From Clostridia bacterium (lineage in GTDB: Bacteria; Bacillota; Clostridia; Christensenellales; Pumilibacteraceae): 35,600 nt of DNA. This document shows, in pieces, positions 23,422-31,385 of the stretch; the first letter of the stretch is position 1, and every line of letters begins with the position of its first letter. The notes under the pieces were generated by a model, which ran no database searches, was not told the DNA's origin, and saw only the letters and a list, made by a program, of their open reading frames with translations. A program made the translations under genes and the position numbers. The stretch covers positions 1-35,600 of the forward strand of contig JAGAPA010000080.1 in NCBI GenBank assembly GCA_017623455.1, read 5' to 3'.

Positions 23422-25545
23422 ATGGACTTTTTTACTTCTTTTATAAAACGACCAAAAAGACTTAAGGCGTCAACTCGCAAGTGGGCTTGGGAATCTTTAC
23501 ACGGAAAATACGGAACGGAAGCAATGCAAACTCCGTTTTTATCAGTTTTACAAGAAAACTTTGACAGCTGGGATAATTATGATAAGTATGATTATATGAT
23601 TGAGATGTGCGCAAAAAAAGCGCCCATACGCATTTGCGCTGAAGAGCTTGTAAGCGGATCGGCAACGCTTGGGGCGGCGATTTGGCATCAAATCCCCGTA
23701 AGACATAACGGGCAAGTGGTTTTTTCGAGCGTAAGTCACCTTACTATAGACTATTATACTACTCTTAGTAAGGGGGTAGACTTTTATGAAAAAAGCGTTA
23801 AAGATCGCCTTACGGACAAATCACTTGATAAATATCAGGTACGATTTCTCAAAAGCCTGCTACACGTTATTGAGTGCTTACGGATTTATCACAAGCGGTA
23901 TCTTGATGCAACGAAGAAAGTTAAACCTCAGATTTACAACAATCTGCTCCAAGTTCCCTTCCGTCCTGCCAGAAATTTTTACGAGGCAGTTCAATCGCTT
24001 TGGTTTATCTTTTCATTTGTTCGACTTTGCGGTAATTGGCCGGGAATTGGTCGAATAGATTGGCTACTTGGCGAATATCTCGATCGCGACTTAAAATCCG
24101 GAATTTTAACGCTAAAACAGGCAAGAGAAATTTTAGCATCGTTTTTCATTAAGGGTACGGAATGGATTCAAAAGGACACTCCGCCAAGTTCGGGTGATGC
24201 TCAGCATTATCAGAACATTGTCTTATCGGGAATTGACGAAAACGGCAAAGACATTACCAACAAAGTAACTTATCTCGTGCTTGATATCGTGGAGGAATTG
24301 GGAATTTCGGACTTTCCCATAACGGTAAGAATAAACGAAAAAACACCCGAAAAACTGCTTACTAAAGTAACGAAAGTTATGCGCCATGGTGGAGGTGTGG
24401 TTGCAATTTATAACGAGCCTCTTATCCTAAAAGCCCTTACAAATTACGGCTATCCGCAAAAAGAAGCACGCTCATTTGCCAACGACGGATGCTGGGAAGT
24501 TCAGATCCCGGGCAAAACGTATTTTTCATACGTTCCGTTCGATAGCTTGGCGCTGTTGCAAAAACGCACCTTGAAAAACTATGAAAACGTTAGCTTTGAC
24601 TCGTTTGATAATTTATACACCGCCTATCTTGAAGACTTAGACCGTCAAGTTTCGGACATATACCGATCACATCAGACCAAATGGGAAACACCGTCTGCAG
24701 ACAAGAAACAGAACACCACGACTCCCACCTCCGTTGTGTCCTTATTTGAAAACGGGTGCATAGAAAAGGCGCGCTCGTACTTTGATTTAGGACCGAAATA
24801 CAACGTCGTATCCCCTCACATTGGTGGCATTGCAGACACGGTAAACAGCTTATACTCCATCAAAAAATTAGTATTTGACGAACAAAAAGTCACTTTTGAA
24901 GAGCTTATGACTGCGCTTAAAAACAATTGGGAAGGCTATGAGGATTTACGTGCTTACGTGAAAAAATACAAACTTTACGGCACGGATAACGATGAAGTGG
25001 ACAATATTTACCGCACGGTTTTGCACGATTTTTATTTGATATGCAAATCGTACGATGAAAAAACTCAAAGCACTAACTCATTCTTCCCTGCAGGCGTTTC
25101 CACTTTTGGTAGAGAAATAAACTGGTTACCCGACAGGCTCGCCTCTCCGCAAGGCTCAAAAATAGGGACAATTCTTGCAGGCAACACTTCGCCCACACCC
25201 GGCACGGATACGGAAGGTGCTACGTCCGTTATTAAATCGTACTGCAAAGCGAACCTGTCCGAAATGGTTACGGGCGCGGCTCTGGATCTGAAAATTGCTC
25301 CGTCAACTTTATCGGGCGAAAACGGAATTACGGTGCTGAAGTCCCTGATAAAAAGTTTTGTTAAACTTGGCGGTTACTTTTTGCAAATAGACACGGTAAA
25401 CGCAGACACGCTCAAAAAAGCTCAGCAATCCCCAAGCGAATATAAAACGCTGTCGGTAAGAGTTTCGGGATGGAACGCAAGATTTATAACACTTACAAAA
25501 GAGTGGCAGGATATGGTTATTCAGCGTACCGAGCACAACTTATAA
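23422..25545 (+). CDS. Glycyl radical enzyme (PFL/dehydratase-lyase superfamily)
   Basis: 707 residues after AAGGAG. The glycyl radical motif SVRVSGWNARF near the C-terminus puts the radical on Gly683, followed by the usual QRTEH tail. The catalytic Cys357 is in FANDGCWEV, with Glu359 two residues on as in dehydratase/decarboxylase-type members (CxE) rather than the Cys-Cys of pyruvate formate-lyase. The N-terminal half has the GRIDWLLGEYLDRDL segment of the family. These oxygen-sensitive cytoplasmic enzymes need a radical SAM activating enzyme, and none is encoded in this window. Length is slightly below the usual ~780-850. The substrate is unknown; neighbouring sialidase-fold genes suggest a sugar-derived compound (inference). 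Confidence 0.9.
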   Translation: MDFFTSFIKRPKRLKASTRKWAWESLHGKYGTEAMQTPFLSVLQENFDSWDNYDKYDYMIEMCAKKAPIRICAEELVSGSATLGAAIWHQIPVRHNGQVVFSSVSHLTIDYYTTLSKGVDFYEKSVKDRLTDKSLDKYQVRFLKSLLHVIECLRIYHKRYLDATKKVKPQIYNNLLQVPFRPARNFYEAVQSLWFIFSFVRLCGNWPGIGRIDWLLGEYLDRDLKSGILTLKQAREILASFFIKGTEWIQKDTPPSSGDAQHYQNIVLSGIDENGKDITNKVTYLVLDIVEELGISDFPITVRINEKTPEKLLTKVTKVMRHGGGVVAIYNEPLILKALTNYGYPQKEARSFANDGCWEVQIPGKTYFSYVPFDSLALLQKRTLKNYENVSFDSFDNLYTAYLEDLDRQVSDIYRSHQTKWETPSADKKQNTTTPTSVVSLFENGCIEKARSYFDLGPKYNVVSPHIGGIADTVNSLYSIKKLVFDEQKVTFEELMTALKNNWEGYEDLRAYVKKYKLYGTDNDEVDNIYRTVLHDFYLICKSYDEKTQSTNSFFPAGVSTFGREINWLPDRLASPQGSKIGTILAGNTSPTPGTDTEGATSVIKSYCKANLSEMVTGAALDLKIAPSTLSGENGITVLKSLIKSFVKLGGYFLQIDTVNADTLKKAQQSPSEYKTLSVRVSGWNARFITLTKEWQDMVIQRTEHNL

Positions 25546-25583
25546 CTAAGTAGTAAAAGTCAAAATAAAAAAAGAAAAAACTA

Positions 25584-25612
25584 TTTACATCACTACGTTT
25601 CTTTGTTATAAT
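25584..25612 (+). promoter_or_regulatory. Promoter of the first sialidase-fold gene
   Basis: TTTACA (25584-25589), 17 bp, TATAAT (25607-25612). Confidence 0.78.
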
Positions 25613-25647
25613 ACGATTATCAGCCAATATTAATATGGAGAAAAATT

Positions 25648-26835
25648 ATGAGAAAGTTTCATCTTGAAATAAGTGGGCCGTCAGTTATTGCACAAGCAAA
25701 ACCCGATGAAAGAAAATGGGGGCAGTTCCAATTTCCCAAAATACTCAAGACGGAAAACGGTGGTTTTTACGTTCATTGGGATCACGGATCGGATGATCAC
25801 GACTACGGCTTTGTCGTAATGGACGCAGTGTCGGATGACGGAAAAGTTTGGAGAAAAAGAGAGGCAAGCGACGTTGTTGCTTACCCTAAAATGAAAAACG
25901 GCAACTATTTTGCAGGCTTTAAGAAAAAGGGCGTAACAAGATCCGACTACCTGAACAAATATGCTCACGTGCTGGAAAACCCACAAAACGGTGCAAAATG
26001 TTATTTTGCCGACGACGTTGCAGAAATGGACGACAAAACCGTTTGGGGAATTGAGATTGACAGCAAAACGGGCGATGAGCGGTATTTTGAATGTAAAATA
26101 AACTGGCCGTTTATGCCACTTTATACGCTAAAACAAGACGAGGTTTTTCCTCTTACTACCGTGTTTTTCCTCGCAAACGAGTCCTTTAGAGAAATAGACG
26201 GCGTTTTGTATGCCCCGGTGTATGCCAAAGGACTAAACAGCGATGCAACAAATAAAAATGACGCTATTCCTAAGTATTTTACTAACGGCGTTTACGTGCT
26301 TTATTCAAAAGACGGCGGACTTACGTGGGATTATCTTTCTCAGGTTCTGGTTGACGATGAAACGTTTAACGAAAATCCTGCGTTTGAGGGTTTTGACGAG
26401 CCACATATAGCCCAAATGCCTGATGGATCGTTTGTTATGCTTATACGCACAGGCTCCCGCCATCCGTCCTACATCACACGCTCTACCGATAATATGAAAA
26501 CCTGGTCAAAGCCTCAGGTTTTTGACGGTATTGGTGTTCTTCCGCAAATTCAACCTCTAAAATGCGGAGTTACGCTCTCTTCGTACGGCAGACCCATACT
26601 AAAGGTACGCGCTACCTCTGACCCCTCGGGAATGAAATGGCAAGACCCAATCATCATATCGCTATCCGACCTTGCTCCTAATAGTGTAGATAAATCTTGC
26701 TATTATACGGGATTAGTTCCTTACGGTGACAACGAGGCATTATTCGTTTATGCTGACTTTAACTGCAAAAACCAGCAAAACGAGCCCGTAAAAACTATTC
26801 TTTGCAGAAAAATAACCGTAGTTTTTGACGATTGA
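25648..26835 (+). CDS. Sialidase-fold (BNR/Asp-box) protein 1
   Basis: 395 residues after ATGGAG. No signal peptide. Propeller blades show Asp-box-like segments: SKDGGLTWDYLSQ and STDNMKTWSKPQ, and SDDGKVWRK near the N-terminus. EPHIAQMPDGSFVMLIRTG is a typical blade of the sialidase superfamily. I do not see the FRIP motif of GH33 sialidases, so sialidase activity is not claimed; related proteins act on other glycans or are non-catalytic. Its 3' end (ILCRKITVV.. tail plus stop) is duplicated at 28027-28073. It has its own promoter 100 bp after the glycyl radical enzyme gene. Confidence 0.82.
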   Translation: MRKFHLEISGPSVIAQAKPDERKWGQFQFPKILKTENGGFYVHWDHGSDDHDYGFVVMDAVSDDGKVWRKREASDVVAYPKMKNGNYFAGFKKKGVTRSDYLNKYAHVLENPQNGAKCYFADDVAEMDDKTVWGIEIDSKTGDERYFECKINWPFMPLYTLKQDEVFPLTTVFFLANESFREIDGVLYAPVYAKGLNSDATNKNDAIPKYFTNGVYVLYSKDGGLTWDYLSQVLVDDETFNENPAFEGFDEPHIAQMPDGSFVMLIRTGSRHPSYITRSTDNMKTWSKPQVFDGIGVLPQIQPLKCGVTLSSYGRPILKVRATSDPSGMKWQDPIIISLSDLAPNSVDKSCYYTGLVPYGDNEALFVYADFNCKNQQNEPVKTILCRKITVVFDD

Positions 26836-26843
26836 TTTTATTA
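26797..26843. repeat. 47-bp direct repeat, copy 1
   Basis: An exact 47-bp copy of 28027-28073. This copy includes the last 13 codons and stop of the first sialidase-fold gene and a TTGATT at 26832-26837 that may serve as the -35 of the next gene (TATAAT at 26854-26859, 16 bp away). Confidence 0.92.
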
Positions 26844-26888
26844 AAATGTATTGTATAATATTCTTGCAATCAAAAAATAACGAGGTAA

Positions 26889-28025
26889 ATGATTATGAAC
26901 ACAGAATCCTACAAAATTGCTAATGTGAATAACAAAACGGAAGAGCCAACAATCAAACTACGCTCTCAAAAGGGCGTGGTATTTTCGCCACGTAAGGGGT
27001 TATCCTACGCTCATCACGCATTCATTTGTTTTTTTAAGGGCAAGTTTTACGCTTGCTTTTCGGGTGGAATAAAGAACGAGGACGACTGCGGTCAATCCGT
27101 TATGCTATCGACTTCCGATGACGGAATTATTTGGAGTGAGCCTTATGCCGTTATTTCCCCGTCATCTTTTGACAAACCCAAAGCCGTGCTTACCGCATCG
27201 GGTTTTTATTCTGACGGTGACACTCTCAATCTGTATTTTGGCTACTTTGAGTATGCTAAAATCGGAGAGGACGGAAACAGATTGGCTGTTGACTCTCACC
27301 ACACAAGAACTCAACTGTTCGTTTTGCGATCGGGTGACGGAATAACTTGGGGAAAACCTATCGGTCTAAATCTTCCCGTTGTTGCAAACCACCCTCCACA
27401 AACAACAAGTACTGGCAGACTAATAATTTCGGGAAGCGTTATCTTTCCTTATACCGACAACCCAAACGGCGTAGACGGTTGGAAAATGCCCGGAATATAC
27501 GGCGATGCTTTTTCTGGCGGTAAAGTTTTCGACGATTCGGAAAGCATACATTTGGTTACGAAAGCCAACGGATTTGAATGTAATCTTATTTGCGAAGGCT
27601 CGTTTTTTGAAAGTAACGGTGTGCTACGTATGCTACTCCGTTCTAACTCCGATTATTTGTGGATCAGCGAAAGTTACGATAACGGCGAAAGTTGGACTAG
27701 ACCTCAAAAAACAAATTTTACTAACGCTAACGCTAAATTCCATTTTGGAAAAATTGAAAAAAACAAGTTTTATTGCATAAATAACGCTTCACTTACAGGC
27801 GATAGATACCCCCTTTACTTACACTTATCTTTAGACGGAATAAACTTTAATAAAACGTATATCTTACGCGACGAGCAGTACGATATGCAATTTAGTGGGC
27901 TTTTTAAGGGCGGTGCGTACGCCTACCCTCACTCGATAGTGCATAACGGTTATTTATACGTTATATACTCAATGAAAAAAGAGCGAATTGAAGTAACAAA
28001 ACTAAATCTTAACGAACTAAATTAA
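26889..28025 (+). CDS. Sialidase-fold (BNR/Asp-box) protein 2
   Basis: 378 residues; ATG at 26889 or in-frame ATG at 26895, after CGAGGTAA. No signal peptide. Asp-box-like blades are STSDDGIIWSEP, RSGDGITWGKP, ESYDNGESWTRP and LSLDGINFNKT, giving at least four blades of a sialidase-type propeller. Without a visible FRIP motif the catalytic status is open. The gene is bracketed by exact 47-bp direct repeats, the first being the tail of the preceding gene, so the gene appears to have been inserted or duplicated here. Confidence 0.82.
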   Translation: MIMNTESYKIANVNNKTEEPTIKLRSQKGVVFSPRKGLSYAHHAFICFFKGKFYACFSGGIKNEDDCGQSVMLSTSDDGIIWSEPYAVISPSSFDKPKAVLTASGFYSDGDTLNLYFGYFEYAKIGEDGNRLAVDSHHTRTQLFVLRSGDGITWGKPIGLNLPVVANHPPQTTSTGRLIISGSVIFPYTDNPNGVDGWKMPGIYGDAFSGGKVFDDSESIHLVTKANGFECNLICEGSFFESNGVLRMLLRSNSDYLWISESYDNGESWTRPQKTNFTNANAKFHFGKIEKNKFYCINNASLTGDRYPLYLHLSLDGINFNKTYILRDEQYDMQFSGLFKGGAYAYPHSIVHNGYLYVIYSMKKERIEVTKLNLNELN

Positions 28026-28026
28026 C

Positions 28027-28073
28027 ATTCTTTGCAGAAAAATAACCGTAGTTTTTGACGATTGATTTTATTA
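28027..28073. repeat. 47-bp direct repeat, copy 2
   Basis: Exact duplicate of 26797-26843, one base after the stop codon of sialidase-fold gene 2. It still encodes the C-terminal tail of gene 1 but is not attached to a gene. Confidence 0.92.
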
Positions 28074-28117
28074 TTTCAAGCAAGTCTTCCCTCAGTAAAA
28101 ATCATCAAAATGTCGCA

Positions 28118-28148
28118 AAATCACGCACGCGTATGCGTCAAAACGGTA
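28118..28148. repeat. 31-bp direct repeat, copy 1, with alternating core
   Basis: Matches 29663-29693 in 30 of 31 positions, in the same orientation, and contains CACGCACGCGTATGCGT. The two copies bracket the third sialidase-fold gene. A partial third copy is at 33426-33442. Confidence 0.88.
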
Positions 28149-28201
28149 TCATATAAATTTTTTCTTCGTCCACATAAAAAAACGAAAGACAAAAACCACG
28201 T

Positions 28202-28232
28202 AAAAAAAGACCAAAAACTTGGTCTTTTTTTT
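28202..28232. terminator. Bidirectional rho-independent terminator
   Basis: AAAAAAAGACCAA (28202-28214) and TTGGTCTTTTTTTT (28219-28232) form the stem between convergent sialidase-fold genes 2 and 3. Confidence 0.9.
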
Positions 28233-28250
28233 ACCCTCAAACCTTGTCGA

Positions 28251-29489
28251 CTAATCGTCGATAAGATCCCTAAAGTTCTTAACCTTATGATAGGTAATCA
28301 TATTGGTATCGTGCGCGCTTCTCGTATTCTCGTCGCCCGTTCTCACCATCAAAAGCAAGTCATCACCGTCAAATTGCATAGACGCGTAACTTCTTGACTG
28401 CAAAGTAGTTTTTCCCGTAGCAACAACACCTGCAAAAATCCAATCGAAGCAGTTGTATGAATAGTAAAGCACAAGTCTGTTTCTGCCGTGACCGTGACGC
28501 TCTGCCGGAGTAATCGTACTGTAATCGATCATACTGTCGGTAACCTGATTGGTAACAAGCCAATACGTCTTGGTCTTTTCGTCGTATAAAATATGGAACT
28601 TCGAGTTGCCACCACCGGGAATGTTGATAAACACCATACGCTTTCCCGACGGCGCGGTTTCAAACATGGTTTCCATGCTTCCGTCGTCTTTTTCCACAAC
28701 CTTAAGCAAGGCACCCGTCCAAGGCAATCCCGTCCAGGCACGCATAAACAGGTGGAACGTTTTGCCCGTCTTGTCGTAGAATATATCGTTTTCTTTCTTA
28801 AGCTGTACTACGTTAGTTTCCAGCCATCCGCACGGCGATCCTGCAAAGAATGCGCTGTTATCGTCGTTATAGAACGGAACACCAAAGTCCTTAAGCTCAT
28901 TTTCAAACACGTGCTCATCAAACGCTATCTCGGACGCAAAAGTCCAATTTTCGCGCTTGGTAAGATCGGTATTAACGTTAGCGCGCATAAGCACGGGGGC
29001 GATAGAACAAATAGGCCAGCTTACCTTAGTGTGAGTCATTCGCTCCATTACAAGATATACGTTGTCGTCTTTGTACCAAACGTTGGTAGGTCCCTGATGC
29101 CAGAATTCACCCTCGGTAAGTGAACATACTTGCGTCCAAGTTTCGCCGTCGTCATCAGAGCGCGCTACGCCTAAATCACGCAAAAAGCCCGCTACGTATA
29201 TGCTTTTTCCTGCCTTAAAGGGGCGCATACAAATCAGCGGAATACTAGCCTGTTCCGTCCACGTATCACCGTCGTCGTCGGATATAAAAATCTTGCCAAG
29301 GTTATATCTTTTATCGCCGGGCCAACGCTGTGCGCATCCTTCCAACCTGCTTACTCCGGGACCTGAAAAGTCCATTGTCGCAATTATTCTTCCGCTCTCA
29401 AGCTTGAGAATTCCGGGACTGTAACAAAAGGTATCCTTGCTTTCGGGCGATCTTACAACCAGCTTAAAATCTTCCGCTAAATGATTCAT
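28251..29489 (-). CDS. Sialidase-fold (BNR/Asp-box) protein 3
   Basis: The start at 29489 (MNHLAEDFKLVVR) follows TTTGGAGGG. About 412 residues, no signal peptide. Two clear Asp boxes, FISDDDGDTWTEQ and ARSDDDGETWTQV, and a C-terminal blade ASMQFDGDDLLLMVRTGDENTR fit a sialidase-type propeller. It is of a different subgroup from genes 1 and 2 and is convergent with them, with a shared terminator. No FRIP motif is visible, so the substrate and even catalysis are unknown. It lies between two 31-bp direct repeats. Confidence 0.83.
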   Translation of the reverse strand: MNHLAEDFKLVVRSPESKDTFCYSPGILKLESGRIIATMDFSGPGVSRLEGCAQRWPGDKRYNLGKIFISDDDGDTWTEQASIPLICMRPFKAGKSIYVAGFLRDLGVARSDDDGETWTQVCSLTEGEFWHQGPTNVWYKDDNVYLVMERMTHTKVSWPICSIAPVLMRANVNTDLTKRENWTFASEIAFDEHVFENELKDFGVPFYNDDNSAFFAGSPCGWLETNVVQLKKENDIFYDKTGKTFHLFMRAWTGLPWTGALLKVVEKDDGSMETMFETAPSGKRMVFINIPGGGNSKFHILYDEKTKTYWLVTNQVTDSMIDYSTITPAERHGHGRNRLVLYYSYNCFDWIFAGVVATGKTTLQSRSYASMQFDGDDLLLMVRTGDENTRSAHDTNMITYHKVKNFRDLIDD

Positions 29490-29738
29490 ATTTCCCTCCA
29501 AAGTTTGCTTATATGATATAAAATTTTACTACTTTTCTCACGCATCGTCAAGCATTTTAACGTTATTAGTTATTAAGATTTATATATAAAATGTCAGTTT
29601 TTTCACGTTAACCGCACCTAAAAACCATATCTTTTTACTTACTAAAACTTATAATGTACGCTAAATCACGCACACGTATGCGTCAAAACGGTACATTAGC
29701 TTGAATCGTCACTTGTTGCCATAGCTTTATCTACACTG
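29490..29738. other. Gene-free upstream region with repeat copy
   Basis: AT-rich region holding the second 31-bp repeat copy at 29663-29693 (AAATCACGCACACGTATGCG...). I see no gene. Confidence 0.7.
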
Positions 29739-29906
29739 TCAAACCGTAATTTTTGAAATAAAAATCGAGTTGTCGCTTCCGTACTTTTCACAGCCTACAG
29801 GTTGCATCCATTCCGAAGCGATTAACATACGTGGTATGACGAGGTCTGCCCCCATCTGTATATTTTCTTCATCTCTCAATTTTGCTTTTACTGAATTATA
29901 CCACAT
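29739..29906 (-). pseudogene. 55-codon ORF, probable gene remnant
   Basis: The frame from ATG 29906 reads MWYNSVKAKLRDEENIQMGA then IPRMLIASEWMQPVGCEKYG and ends SIFISKITV. There is no ribosome site, and a TATAAT overlaps the second to fourth codons. The sequence looks like the end of a larger enzyme, since the tail SKITV resembles the CRKITV end of sialidase-fold protein 1. Likely the decayed 3' end of another propeller-type gene, but this is a weak judgement. Confidence 0.35.
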
Positions 29907-30019
29907 AAAAATCTACTTATCAACAATTATAAAAATATTTCCCACAAAAAACGGAGTGCTTTTACAATCTCTATCAACAAAAACCTTTTCCCCCACTGAC
30001 TATCTATGCTATTATACTA

Positions 30020-30048
30020 AAAAACCGAGGCGTCCATCCTCGGTTTTT
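30020..30048. terminator. Rho-independent terminator
   Basis: AAAAACCGAGG (30020-30030) and CCTCGGTTTTT (30038-30048), downstream of the minus-strand gene ending at 30076. Confidence 0.88.
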
Positions 30049-30075
30049 ATGTCTTATAAAATCAGCCGTATGCTT

Positions 30076-30828
30076 TTAGCTGTTATCACCTATTTCTTCT
30101 ACGTCTTCGCCATCGCCAAAATCAAAAAACTTCTCACTGATAAGCACTAACGTACCCGTTTGTCCCACTTCTGTTTTTTCATACATCATCTTTCCAATCT
30201 CATACTCGACTTCTTTTCCGTCTTGCAAAGAAAACAAGGCAAAATATCTATCTACCGAACGATGCATACGTATGTCCACGTATTCTTTGCACGTTCTTTT
30301 TGAGAGCACGGTGGCCTCGATATACTCTGTTATAGGATCTTCGACTTGGTATATGGGCTCTTCGGTATCTAAGCTGTCTTTAACCTTTTTCATGAAAGCC
30401 TCAAACTCATCCCAAACACCTTCAACAATCAATTCTTTTTGCAAAACGTACTCCCCTTTATTGTGCGCTTTTACTATAATAAAACCGTCATACTCTGCTA
30501 TAGTTTTTATAGTGTAAAACGCAAAGATAAAACAGGTATTACCCACCTCGGCATAAAAACCATCATTCTTGATTTTTATATCGCACTTTGGAGCACGTCG
30601 GTAAATAAGAAAAAGTATAATATTAATCAATACTATACACACCGCTCCACTACTTAATAAAACAGCTACATAATTCGGGAATTCTCCTATAAACACAATC
30701 ACTACAAGCCCAAATGCAAGCAAGCCAAAAGCAGTACATAATACAGAAGCACCAATATACTGTTTTAACCTTATCTTTTTAGCATAGGTTTTCGCTTTAC
30801 CCGTATATTCACCCTTAAACGCCCACAT
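30076..30828 (-). CDS. Membrane protein with a DUF2500-like C-terminal domain
   Basis: 250 residues. Two transmembrane helices at ~28-50 (ASVLCTAFGLLAFGLVVIVFI) and ~54-76 (VAVLLSSGAVCIVLINIILFLIY). A soluble middle part (~80-160) resembles YcxB-like/PH-type folds (GEYVLQKELIVEGVWDEFEAF). The C-terminal ~80 residues (EATVLSKRTCKEY..., YFALFSLQDGKEVEYEIG, GQTGTLVLISEKFFDFGD) have the spacing I recall for DUF2500 proteins. The CDS contains a GCATACGTATGT segment. The function is unknown; it is probably an envelope protein. The start has only a weak AAGGAG-like site (TAAGGAGTTTT). Confidence 0.75.
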   Translation of the reverse strand: MWAFKGEYTGKAKTYAKKIRLKQYIGASVLCTAFGLLAFGLVVIVFIGEFPNYVAVLLSSGAVCIVLINIILFLIYRRAPKCDIKIKNDGFYAEVGNTCFIFAFYTIKTIAEYDGFIIVKAHNKGEYVLQKELIVEGVWDEFEAFMKKVKDSLDTEEPIYQVEDPITEYIEATVLSKRTCKEYVDIRMHRSVDRYFALFSLQDGKEVEYEIGKMMYEKTEVGQTGTLVLISEKFFDFGDGEDVEEIGDNS

Positions 30829-30889
30829 AAAACTCCTTACTTAATTACCCTCGGTTTTCTTTCAAGTTTCCCAAAAAACACTGTATGCT

Positions 30890-31006
30890 TTAATTAACGC
30901 TACGATAGCAGGAAAGCGTTCTTTCTCCACTCGTTGCATACAAATAGTAAACGCCGTCCTCAAGCACGATGTACGGATCTCTTATTCTTATTTCACGTCT
31001 TTTCAT
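30890..31006 (-). pseudogene. 5' fragment of a GH43-like glycoside hydrolase gene
   Basis: Starts after GAGGGAG at 31006 and reads MKRREIRIRDPYIVLEDGVY then YLYATSGERTLSCYRS before a stop at 38 codons. The RDPYI....YYLY motif is the N-terminal signature of GH43-type arabinanase/xylosidase propellers, where Asp is catalytic. The rest of the gene is missing. It sits next to an IS200 fragment, which suggests deletion linked to the insertion element. Confidence 0.65.
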
Positions 31007-31079
31007 ATACACTCCCTCTGTTTAAGTCGCTCCTAAATTATAACACAACCAAATCCAATTTGCAATACCTTACTTAAAA

Positions 31080-31181
31080 TTAATTATCCTTTAACTGATA
31101 TTTTGGGGTAAACACGATATGGTATTGACATTTCCATGTCGTGTGTGCTAAACTGAACGTGTCGTTATTTTGATTTTTCAT
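31080..31181 (-). pseudogene. Truncated IS200-type transposase gene (tnpA)
   Basis: ATG at 31181 after AAAGGAGGACG; reads MKNQNNDTFSLAHTTW then KCQYHIVFTPKY and stops after 33 codons. SLAHTTW.C.YHIVF.PKY is the N-terminal signature of Y1 (IS200/IS605) TnpA; the catalytic HUH and Tyr parts are missing. Full-length proteins are ~130-150 residues. Confidence 0.85.
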
Positions 31182-31329
31182 TAACGTCCTCCTTTGTGCT
31201 TTTCTTGTGTGCGGTTGGTAGCCTGCACATTAAGTTCACATCGGAGTTTTTTTTGTGCACTAATTAATACTGCCGCTAAAGCCTTTAAATTTAACCACCG
31301 CCATAGCCGGTGGGTTTTGTTTCTTACAA
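31182..31329 (-). mobile_element. Left-end remnant of an IS200-like element
   Basis: The leader of the truncated tnpA. It includes the hairpin CCACCG-ccatagc-CGGTGG (31295-31313), which fits the subterminal hairpins recognised by IS200-type transposases. The other end of the element is not seen. Confidence 0.6.
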
Positions 31330-31361
31330 AAAAATATCCGCAGGTATTTGCGGATATTTTT
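31330..31361. terminator. Rho-independent terminator
   Basis: AAAAATATCCGCA (31330-31342) pairs with TGCGGATATTTTT (31349-31361), downstream of the minus-strand XRE fusion gene. Confidence 0.9.
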
Positions 31362-31385
31362 ATTAGTCTTTTACTTATAAAATAA

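Noticed and set aside
28062-28397. 111-codon plus-strand frame after sialidase-fold gene 2
   Set aside because: It crosses the bidirectional terminator and runs into the convergent gene; no start signal.
25648-29489. True GH33 sialidases with a sialic-acid catabolic operon
   Set aside because: Asp boxes are present but I see no FRIP motif and no nan genes in the window, so sialic acid use is not supported.
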